From Pseudomonas sp. PDM05 (GTDB lineage: Bacteria; Pseudomonadota; Gammaproteobacteria; Pseudomonadales; Pseudomonadaceae), in contig NZ_JACVAC010000013.1 in the NCBI RefSeq assembly GCF_014851685.1, forward strand, positions 1 through 64,000: a DNA stretch of 64,000 nucleotides. Reading direction: 5' to 3'. Position 1 is the first letter of the stretch; each line of letters opens with the position of its first letter. A program made the position numbers and the translations under genes. Of this stretch, positions 18,484 through 25,536 are shown one piece after another. The notes below the pieces were generated by a model. That model was not told the DNA's origin. It saw nothing but the letters and a program-made list of their open reading frames with translations, and searched no databases.

Positions 18484-20474
18484 CAGAACGCCCCCCGGTA
18501 CTTGGCGATGGTTCGCAGGACCTTGGCCGGTACTTCGAATTTACGCCGGTTGATGATGATGCCATCGACCTTGCCGAACGCGGTGTTGAGGATCGACAAC
18601 GCGTGCTCCACCACCGGCACCGTGCTTTTATGCGCTTCCACCACCAGTGCGATGAGGTCGGCGCGGCGCAGGGTGACAAACGCGTCGCGGTTATCCAGCA
18701 GGCCCGAGGCATCCAGCAGCACCACTTCGCCAGGCTCCGCCGGGGCGAGGCCGCCGACCCGTACGTTCACGCCGTTTTCCAGCAGCAGATGGCGCAGTTG
18801 CTCGACCACAAAGGTCACGCCTTCGCCGTGCCGCGCCGAGGTCAGCCCCAGGGTCAGGCCGTTCTGCGCGATGCGATCGGGCTTGAGCTGGCTGTACAGC
18901 CGGTAGATGCTGGCGTGGAATGCGTTGGTGCTTTGCACAGTGCTGGTATCCAGCTCCGGCAAGGTGGTCCACAGCCGCAGGCCGAACTTGCGCTCCACCA
19001 GGCCGCCATCGTGGATACGCTGGTCAAGCAGGTAGCACAGGTAGATCACCAGCAGGCCGACGACGATGGCAAACGGAACCGCCAACACCAGCATCACCAG
19101 GGTTTTGGGGAAGATCCGCCCAGGGTTCAGAGTGGCTTCTTCGATCACCGCGATGTTGCTGATCTGGCTGTTGTCCAGCTCTCGGTCGATGCGCGATTTT
19201 TCCAGGTTGTCCACGTACAGCGCGTAGTTGCGCTCGGTGGCGTTCAGCTCGCGGGACAGGCGCGCCAGCTCCGGTTCAACCTCCAGGGCTTGGGTGCGTT
19301 GCGTCTCCAGGTTCAGCAATTGCTTCTGCTGTTGCACCAGTTGCGTGCGCAGTGCCTTGTTGTTGCTGGTTTCATCCAGCAGCACGCGCTGCAAGTGGAT
19401 TTCCAAGGTGTTCGGCGCGCGGTTTTCCGAGGCTTGCACCGTGTTGCTTTCGCTGGCGACCTGGACCCGCATCGCCTGGATCGAGGCGTCCAGGGCTTTG
19501 ACCGGCGGCGCGTTGTCGGTGTAGGTGCGCATCATGTCGGCCTTCTCCAGCAGCTTCTGGTTGAGCAGGCGACGCAAGTCCTGCTGCTGCGGGTTCAGGG
19601 CGATCTGGCGAACGGTGGTGACTTCCTTGGGCTGGCTCTTGAGCTGGGTGCGCGTGCTCTCGATGGCGCTGTCGGAAGAGGCGATCAAGCGCGTGGTGTT
19701 GAAGGTCTCGCCGCGCAATACGTTGATGCGCTCGGACAAGTCTTCAAGGCGGTCGGTGATGCTCGCCGCACCGATTTCGTTGAGGTGCTTGAGGATCTGC
19801 TCCTTGTAGCTCTTGATCTCGCTGGCGCTGTTACTCACCTGGCCTTCGTAGAACACGTAGAGACTCTTGCGGCCCAAGGCCTCGGTGCGTTCGTTGATGT
19901 AGGTTTCGACCCAGTCCTTGACCACCGCCTGGGCGATCTGCGGATCACCCCAGGTAAAGCTGATGTCCATCACCGTGGAGCCGGCGGCGTGGCTGACATC
20001 GAAGCTCTTTTCCAGGCTGGCGGCCAGGCGTTCCACCGGGGTGGTTTTTTCGATGATGCCGATGGTTTCCAGCACCACGCGGATGCCGTCGAACACTGCG
20101 CCGATGCCTTTCTTGACGTAGTGCTTGGTAACTTTCAAGAAGCCTTCCGGCGGCGGCGCGTTGTCGATCACTTCCAGGTAGTGCTCGGCGACTGCGCGCA
20201 CGATGGGCCGCCCGGTGAGCAGGCGCTCTTCGTCGACAATCGGGTCGCGCTGGGTGCTGGGCATCACCAGCGCCTGACGGTTGCTGATCTCGATCGGCAA
20301 GGTTGAATCGCGCCCCGGCTTGACCAGCAGGCGCGCGGTGGATTCGTACTTGGCCGGCAACAGGAACGCGCCGAGCAGGATGATCACCAGCGCGGCAATC
20401 GCCGCCAGCTTGAACTCGCGACGGAAGATGAAGAACAGGCGCAGAAGATCACGAAAAGAACGGATCTCGATCAT
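18483..20474 (-). CDS. pslE: Polysaccharide co-polymerase (chain-length determinant), PslE-like
   Basis: A 663-residue Wzc/GumC-type inner-membrane protein that works with the Wza-like PslD to export the polymer. A Wzz domain follows the first membrane helix (about residues 20-45), then long periplasmic coiled coils (about 170-430), a second helix (about 445-475) and a cytoplasmic ATPase-like domain. That domain is degenerate: the Walker A region reads TSARHGEGVTF (about 544-554), lacking the Lys-Ser/Thr of a BY-kinase, and there is no tyrosine cluster at the C-terminus. Tyrosine kinase activity is therefore unlikely. The length matches PslE. Confidence 0.88.
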   Translation of the reverse strand: MIEIRSFRDLLRLFFIFRREFKLAAIAALVIILLGAFLLPAKYESTARLLVKPGRDSTLPIEISNRQALVMPSTQRDPIVDEERLLTGRPIVRAVAEHYLEVIDNAPPPEGFLKVTKHYVKKGIGAVFDGIRVVLETIGIIEKTTPVERLAASLEKSFDVSHAAGSTVMDISFTWGDPQIAQAVVKDWVETYINERTEALGRKSLYVFYEGQVSNSASEIKSYKEQILKHLNEIGAASITDRLEDLSERINVLRGETFNTTRLIASSDSAIESTRTQLKSQPKEVTTVRQIALNPQQQDLRRLLNQKLLEKADMMRTYTDNAPPVKALDASIQAMRVQVASESNTVQASENRAPNTLEIHLQRVLLDETSNNKALRTQLVQQQKQLLNLETQRTQALEVEPELARLSRELNATERNYALYVDNLEKSRIDRELDNSQISNIAVIEEATLNPGRIFPKTLVMLVLAVPFAIVVGLLVIYLCYLLDQRIHDGGLVERKFGLRLWTTLPELDTSTVQSTNAFHASIYRLYSQLKPDRIAQNGLTLGLTSARHGEGVTFVVEQLRHLLLENGVNVRVGGLAPAEPGEVVLLDASGLLDNRDAFVTLRRADLIALVVEAHKSTVPVVEHALSILNTAFGKVDGIIINRRKFEVPAKVLRTIAKYRGAF

Positions 20475-20488
20475 GGGATGTCGCTCCT

Positions 20489-21289
20489 TTAGTTATTGCC
20501 GCCGCTGGTTCGGGTGTAGTTGTAGCCAACCCCGATCGACTTGGTGAACGGGATCAGTTGGTTCATGTAGGTATCCACCCCTTGGATGCGCTCGCCCACG
20601 TTGGATTTGGGCACGAACACCACATCACCGCGTTGCAGGTGCACGGGTTTGCGCCCGTTGGGGCCGGTGTTGAGCAACTGGCTGAAGTCCAGGAAGTACG
20701 CGCGATAGGCGCCCTGGGCGTCTTCGCGCAGCAACGCGACCATGCTCGCATTGCCCGCCGGGCTGACCCCGCCGGCGCCGAGGATGGCCTGTTCGAGGGT
20801 GTTGGCCGTGGCGATCTGCACCGCCGTCGGGTTGTTCACCGCACCGCCGACGATCACCGAGTTGCCCGGTGCCTGGTTGATGTTCACCGTCACCCGTGGC
20901 TCGCGGTAGGTCTGCGCGAGCTTGCCGGTCAGTTCGGTGGCGAGTTCCGAAGGCTGGCGCCCGGCGACATGGATCGGCCCCAGGAACGGGTAGTTGATCT
21001 TGCCGTCGGTCTGCACCGTGTACAGCGTCAGCTCATAGATGGTGCTGACGTTGAACGCCGACAGCGTCGGCATCTCGCCGGCATCGCGGACGATGCGCAA
21101 CTGATCGCCGACGCGGATGCGCTCCACCGCCGGCGGTAGTTGCGCAAGCTGTTCGAGGGCGCGTTTGCCGTCCTCGACCGCCTTGCTGTCTGGCGCGACG
21201 ATGCGTGCCGGTGTATTGCAGGCGGCCAGGGCCAGCATGGCCAGGGCGAGCACGGTTCGTTTCATCACGGGGGACTTCCTCTGGGTCAT
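20489..21289 (-). CDS. pslD: Polysaccharide export lipoprotein (Wza family), PslD-like
   Basis: A 266-residue outer-membrane export protein. Its lipoprotein signal ends in LAAC (Cys near residue 25), followed by the Poly_export domain (RIRVGDQLRIVRDAGEMP) and SLBB-type ligand-binding domains (GPIHVAGRQPSELATEL, and VIVGGAVNNPTAV). It forms the exit channel with PslE. I chose ATG 21289, five bases after the pslC stop, because GGAGGTGAG stands six bases upstream; the longer open frame beyond it is not protein-like. Confidence 0.88.
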   Translation of the reverse strand: MTQRKSPVMKRTVLALAMLALAACNTPARIVAPDSKAVEDGKRALEQLAQLPPAVERIRVGDQLRIVRDAGEMPTLSAFNVSTIYELTLYTVQTDGKINYPFLGPIHVAGRQPSELATELTGKLAQTYREPRVTVNINQAPGNSVIVGGAVNNPTAVQIATANTLEQAILGAGGVSPAGNASMVALLREDAQGAYRAYFLDFSQLLNTGPNGRKPVHLQRGDVVFVPKSNVGERIQGVDTYMNQLIPFTKSIGVGYNYTRTSGGNN

Positions 21290-21294
21290 GCTGC

Positions 21295-22206
21295 TCACCT
21301 CCAATAACCGGGAAACATGCTGATGCGCCGCTTGAGGGCGAGGGGCAGACGGCGTTCCAGGTGGCCCAGGCGGTAGCCGAGCAACTTGAAGGCGCTGCGC
21401 ACCAGAACTTCGGGGACGCGGTGCAAGGCGCCTGCCTTGCGCAACGCGGCAAGCTCGGCGAGCACGTAGCGCTTGCCTTCGCCCCCGGCGTCGCCAAAGG
21501 CTTGCTTGATCCACGGCTCGCGGCCGTAGAACACACCAATGTCGAAGTAGCGATGAAACTCATCCATGAGTTTGTAATCGTGGGAGTGATGCACCAGCGC
21601 CGTGGCGGCGTAGCGCACCTTGTAGCCGTCGAGCAGCATGCGTGCGGCGACGAAGGCATCTTCGCTGCCGATCACGTCCCTGGGAAAACCACCCACCGCC
21701 TCCAGCGCACTGCGCCGGTACACGGAAAACGAGTCGGAGCTGAAGCAGGTCTTGATCCCCAACTCCGGCGCGTCGGCCAGGCTTTTGCTGCGGCTCTGCG
21801 CGGGGTAGTTGAAGTGCCGTGACTGTGCGCCCAGCACCCCGGCGTCGGGGTGTGGCAACTGGCGACCGTAGGCCACGCCGTTGAGCGGGTCTTGTTGCAG
21901 CTCGTCGAGCAGGTTGGCGAAGGTTTCAGGGGTGGCGGGGATGGCGTCCTGGGTCATCACGATCAAGGCGTCGCCGTCCACTTGCGCGCTGGCCCAGCGC
22001 CGCGTGCCGCCGTGGTTGAAGTCGCGGGCGTCGATCACTTCGACCCGTGCGCCGAACGCGCGAAAGCGTGCCACGGTGTCATCGCTGGAGGCGCTGTCCA
22101 CCACCAGCATCTCGTCTGGTTGCAGGGTTTGCATGGCCAGCGCCGGCAGCAGCCGCGTCAGGTGGCTGGAGGCGTTGCGGGTCGGGATGATCAGTGCCGT
22201 GCGCAT
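21295..22206 (-). CDS. pslC: Glycosyltransferase family 2, PslC-like
   Basis: A 303-residue GT-A enzyme beginning ALIIPTRNASSHLTRLLPAL, with the donor-binding DSASSDDTV segment and the FNHGGTRRWA motif frequent in rhamnosyltransferase-like GT2 proteins (about residues 62-72). It would add one sugar of the repeat unit at the cytoplasmic membrane face. One base separates it from pslB. Length agrees with P. aeruginosa PslC. Sugar specificity is not shown by sequence. Confidence 0.86.
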   Translation of the reverse strand: MRTALIIPTRNASSHLTRLLPALAMQTLQPDEMLVVDSASSDDTVARFRAFGARVEVIDARDFNHGGTRRWASAQVDGDALIVMTQDAIPATPETFANLLDELQQDPLNGVAYGRQLPHPDAGVLGAQSRHFNYPAQSRSKSLADAPELGIKTCFSSDSFSVYRRSALEAVGGFPRDVIGSEDAFVAARMLLDGYKVRYAATALVHHSHDYKLMDEFHRYFDIGVFYGREPWIKQAFGDAGGEGKRYVLAELAALRKAGALHRVPEVLVRSAFKLLGYRLGHLERRLPLALKRRISMFPGYWR

Positions 22207-22207
22207 A

Positions 22208-23668
22208 TCATTTTTTCACCTCGGCCGGTGCGCGCCCGTAGATGTCGTCGAAGCGCACGATGTCGTCCTCGCCCAGGTACTCGCCGCTCTGCACCTCGAT
22301 CATCACCAGGTCGATGATGCCGGGGTTGGTCAGTCGGTGTTTGTGCCCGGCAGGGATGTAGGTGGACTCGTTGGCGTTGATCAGGAATTCACGCTCGCCA
22401 TTGGTGATCTGCGCCGCGCCGCTGACCACCACCCAGTGTTCGCTGCGGTGGTGGTGCATCTGCAACGACAGCGACGCCTGGGGCTTGACCACGATGCGCT
22501 TGATCTTGAAGCGGCTGCTTTCCTCCAGCACGGTGTAGGTGCCCCACGGCCGGGTGACGGTGCGGTGCAGGCTGTATGCCGGATGGTTCTGGCGCTTGAG
22601 CTCGGCGACGATGTAGCGCACGTCCTGGCTGCGGTGGGCGTCGGCGATCAGCAACGCATCGGGGGTGTCGACGATGATCAGGTCACGCACGCCGACCGCG
22701 CCGAGCACGCGCTTGGGCGAGTCGATGTAGCAGTTATGCACGTCGTGCAAGATCGCTTCGCCATTGACCTGGTTGCCATGGGCATCGCTGGGGGTGAGCT
22801 GGCGCAGGGCTTCCCACGAGCCGATGTCGCTCCAGCCGATGTCGCAGGGCACCACCGCGACTTTGCGGGATTTCTCCATCAGGGCCACGTCGATGGAAAT
22901 GTCCGGCGCGCTGCCGAATGCCTGTGCCTCCAGTTCGCGTTGGCGCGAAGTTTTGTTTTGCAGGCTCTGGCTGTGTTCCAGTGCAGCGCTGGCGGCGCTG
23001 AGCACGTCCGGCGCGTGGGTGCTGAGTTCGTCCACCAGGGTGCTGGCCTTGAAGCAGAACATGCCGGCGTTCCACAGGTGCTTGCCGCCGTCGAGGTAGC
23101 CTTGGGCGGTGGCCAGGTCGGGCTTTTCGACGAAGCGCTTGACCCGGAAGCCGGTGTCCAGCGCGTCGCCTTGTTCGATGTAGCCGAAGCCGGTTTCCGG
23201 GTGGTCGGGCTGGATGCCGAAGGTCACCAGGTAGCCGGCTTCGGCCAGGTCGCGGGCCTGGGTCACGGCAGCGGCAAACGCCACTTCGTTGAGGATCAAG
23301 TGGTCGGCGGGCATTACCAGCAACTGCGCGGCATCGCCAAAATGCTCCTGCACATGCAGCGCCGCCACCGCGATGGCCGCAGCCGTATTGCGCCCGAACG
23401 GCTCAAGCAACAGGTCCAGGGGCAGGTGGGCCTTGTTCACCCCACGGTAGTCGTCGAGGGTGCGAAACAGCAGGTCGCGGTTGGTCACCGTCAATACGCT
23501 TTCCACGCCGGGCAGTTTGGCGGCGCGCTGGAAGGTCTTTTGCAACAGGCTCTGGCCGTCACGCATGCGCATGAAGGGCTTGGGCATGTTCTGCCGCGAC
23601 ACTGGCCACAGCCGCGTACCCGAACCACCGGAAATGATGCAGGGGATTAATCCGTTGAGGGCATTCAT
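22208..23668 (-). CDS. pslB: Mannose-1-phosphate guanylyltransferase / mannose-6-phosphate isomerase, PslB-like
   Basis: A bifunctional type II enzyme of 486 residues that makes GDP-mannose from mannose-6-phosphate. The N-terminal pyrophosphorylase site ISGGSGTRLWPVSRQNMPKP (about residues 12-31) and RFVEKPD (about 175) are intact; the C-terminal cupin isomerase domain has the metal-ligand HHHRSEHW cluster (about 422). The ATG at 23668 overlaps the pslA stop by one base. GDP-mannose supply fits Psl, which is mannose-rich in P. aeruginosa; other mannose-1-phosphate guanylyltransferases such as algA may be redundant with it. Confidence 0.92.
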   Translation of the reverse strand: MNALNGLIPCIISGGSGTRLWPVSRQNMPKPFMRMRDGQSLLQKTFQRAAKLPGVESVLTVTNRDLLFRTLDDYRGVNKAHLPLDLLLEPFGRNTAAAIAVAALHVQEHFGDAAQLLVMPADHLILNEVAFAAAVTQARDLAEAGYLVTFGIQPDHPETGFGYIEQGDALDTGFRVKRFVEKPDLATAQGYLDGGKHLWNAGMFCFKASTLVDELSTHAPDVLSAASAALEHSQSLQNKTSRQRELEAQAFGSAPDISIDVALMEKSRKVAVVPCDIGWSDIGSWEALRQLTPSDAHGNQVNGEAILHDVHNCYIDSPKRVLGAVGVRDLIIVDTPDALLIADAHRSQDVRYIVAELKRQNHPAYSLHRTVTRPWGTYTVLEESSRFKIKRIVVKPQASLSLQMHHHRSEHWVVVSGAAQITNGEREFLINANESTYIPAGHKHRLTNPGIIDLVMIEVQSGEYLGEDDIVRFDDIYGRAPAEVKK

Positions 23669-25107
23669 CAATAGACTTCCTTGGTGGAAAGAACGGCCGG
23701 GACCGTCATGAAGACGATGTACAGGTCAAACCACACCGACCATTTGGAGATGTACTCCAGGTCATATTCGACACGTTTCTGGATCTTGAAGAGGGTATCG
23801 GTTTCACCCCGGTAGCCGTTGATCTGCGCCCAGCCGGTGATCCCCGGCTTGACCCGGTGGCGTGAACTGTATTCGCTCACCGCCACTTCGAACGGCACCC
23901 CGGCGGCTTTGGTGGCGGTGGCGTGGGGACGCGGGCCGACCATCGACATGTTGCCCAGCAGCACGTTGAACAGCTGCGGCAGCTCGTCGATGCTGGTCTT
24001 GCGGATGATCCGGCCGACGCGCGTGATGCGCGGGTCTTCGCGGGTGGTCTGGCGTTCGGCGGTGAAGTCGCTCTGGTCGGTGAACATCGAGCGAAACTTG
24101 AACACGCGGATCTCGTTGTCGTTGTAGCCATAGCGGTTCTGGCGGAACAGCACCGGGCCCTTGGAGTCGAGCTTGATTGCAATCGCCGTCGCGACCATCA
24201 CCGGCGACAGGCACACCAGCGCCAGGCTGGCCAGCAGCAGGTCTTCCAGGCGCTTGATGACAGGCGACCAGCCGCGCAGTGGCAACTGCGAGGTGTTGAA
24301 CATCAGGATGCCGCCCACGTCGGTAATCTTGCTGTGCCCGTAGCGCAGGGCGGCCATGTCCGGCACCAGCATCACGTTCACCGACATCTGCCGCAAGCGG
24401 TTGACCAGCCCGTGGATACGCTGCTCGGCGGCCCACGGCAGGCAGATCATGACTTGGTTGACCTGCTCGGCACGGATCAGGTTTTCCAGGTCACGGGTGT
24501 TGCCCAGCAAAGGCAGGTTGCTCAGCTCCTTGGGGATGCGCTCGGTGCGGTCGTCGATAAAACCGATCAAGCCAGATCGGATGTCGCCGTTGCGTTGCAG
24601 GTGGTCGGCGACGTGCACGGCAGTGTCGGTAAAGCCCAGGATCACCGTGCGTTGCAGGTATTTGCCCTTGCGCATCAGGTTGCGATACAGGCGCAGCATC
24701 ATCAGGCGTTCCAGGCAGAACAGGCCCAGGCTGATGATGTACCACGCCAGCAGATTGCGCGGGGTCAACTGGGGGAACATCTGCAGGATCTGGTACATGA
24801 ACAGCAGGATGCAGAACGCGGCCGACCAGGCTTTGATCTTGGTTTTCAGGCGCAGGCGGTTGCTGAACAATTCTTCGGAATAGATGCCCAGGGCCTGGAA
24901 CAGGATGATCGTCAGGACCGCGAAAAATACCAGCAGGCCGATGAAGTGTGGGCGCAATTGGGGGTCCATCGGGTCGAGGAACAGCACCAGGACCAACGGC
25001 GGAAGGATGGCACTCAAGCCATGGATGAATTTGACGAAAACAACAAAAAATTCAACAAAACCTGCACGTGTTAAAAACAAACTGTCGACGCGCGACTTCT
25101 CTCGCAT
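23668..25107 (-). CDS. pslA: Undecaprenyl-phosphate sugar phosphotransferase, PslA-like
   Basis: A 479-residue polyprenyl glycosylphosphotransferase starting Psl assembly by moving a sugar phosphate to undecaprenyl phosphate. Four to five N-terminal membrane helices (about residues 15-130) are followed by a CoA-binding-like domain (about 145-260, GFTDTAVHVADHL) and the C-terminal Bac_transf catalytic domain (about 285-470), with KRLEDLLLASLALV, KFRSM and RKTSIDELPQLFNVLLGNMS. It is the first gene of the twelve-gene operon. An AGGGA ribosome-binding site lies six bases before the ATG. Confidence 0.92.
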   Translation of the reverse strand: MREKSRVDSLFLTRAGFVEFFVVFVKFIHGLSAILPPLVLVLFLDPMDPQLRPHFIGLLVFFAVLTIILFQALGIYSEELFSNRLRLKTKIKAWSAAFCILLFMYQILQMFPQLTPRNLLAWYIISLGLFCLERLMMLRLYRNLMRKGKYLQRTVILGFTDTAVHVADHLQRNGDIRSGLIGFIDDRTERIPKELSNLPLLGNTRDLENLIRAEQVNQVMICLPWAAEQRIHGLVNRLRQMSVNVMLVPDMAALRYGHSKITDVGGILMFNTSQLPLRGWSPVIKRLEDLLLASLALVCLSPVMVATAIAIKLDSKGPVLFRQNRYGYNDNEIRVFKFRSMFTDQSDFTAERQTTREDPRITRVGRIIRKTSIDELPQLFNVLLGNMSMVGPRPHATATKAAGVPFEVAVSEYSSRHRVKPGITGWAQINGYRGETDTLFKIQKRVEYDLEYISKWSVWFDLYIVFMTVPAVLSTKEVY

Positions 25108-25268
25108 AAAACATCCCTCATTGCACTCCAGACTTTCTGCTCGGTTGTTGGATCAATAAGGCAGCATGCTGCTTATAGAGCCAAGTCGAACGACGGCTAC
25201 TCTGGGTAATACGCAACTGTTCAATTCAAACAGCACTATCCGTTTGAATGGAACTTGCAGGGTCGTAA
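25108..25268 (-). promoter_or_regulatory. psl leader and promoter region with two inverted repeats
   Basis: The untranslated region upstream of pslA holds a 21-base near-palindrome at 25156-25176 built on GCAGCATGCTGC, and a perfect ATTCAAAC...GTTTGAAT repeat at 25224-25249 with a 10-base spacer. The ribosome-binding site AGGGA (25114-25118) fits the A-N-GGA core bound by RsmA/RsmE, and another GGA lies about 12 bases upstream. In P. aeruginosa psl translation is repressed by RsmA at the ribosome-binding site; similar control is inferred. I could not fix a -10/-35 pair. The remaining sequence to 25493 shows no convincing gene. Confidence 0.5.
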
Positions 25269-25493
25269 TTAAAGGAGTGTTTCCTTGGTAAGCCTTGTCA
25301 ACGAATTGACGATGGTGCGGGTTGGCTTTTTAGGCGGTCTTAATGGTTTTTTTAGCGGCATTTTGTTGACAGTCCTTGTCCGTGCACTCGGTTTGGGTGT
25401 GTGATTTTGAGTGTAGGAACAAATGCAGGAATTTTCCTGCCAGCCGGTAAAACCTTTTTCGAATAGACGTGGGAAAGGGGGGGGCAAGGCAGG

Positions 25494-25518
25494 GGCAGGG
25501 CACGTTAAGTGCCCTGCC
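25494..25518. terminator. Hairpin after the TonB receptor gene
   Basis: GGCAGGGCAC-GTTAA-GTGCCCTGCC forms a perfect 10-bp stem 18 bases beyond the stop of the receptor gene that ends at 25537. There is no strong T run on that strand, so it may be an mRNA-stabilising or Rho-assisted end. Confidence 0.65.
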
Positions 25519-25536
25519 ACCGGGACTTTCGCGGAA

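Noticed and set aside
20489..21514. Longer version of pslD starting at 21514
   Set aside because: The extra N-terminal part lies inside pslC and is Arg/Pro-rich shadow sequence; the lipoprotein signal and GGAGGTGAG site place the start at 21289.
25269..25520. 83-codon minus-strand frame in the psl upstream region
   Set aside because: Low-complexity Pro/Lys/Thr composition, no ribosome-binding site, and it runs through the hairpin at 25494-25518.
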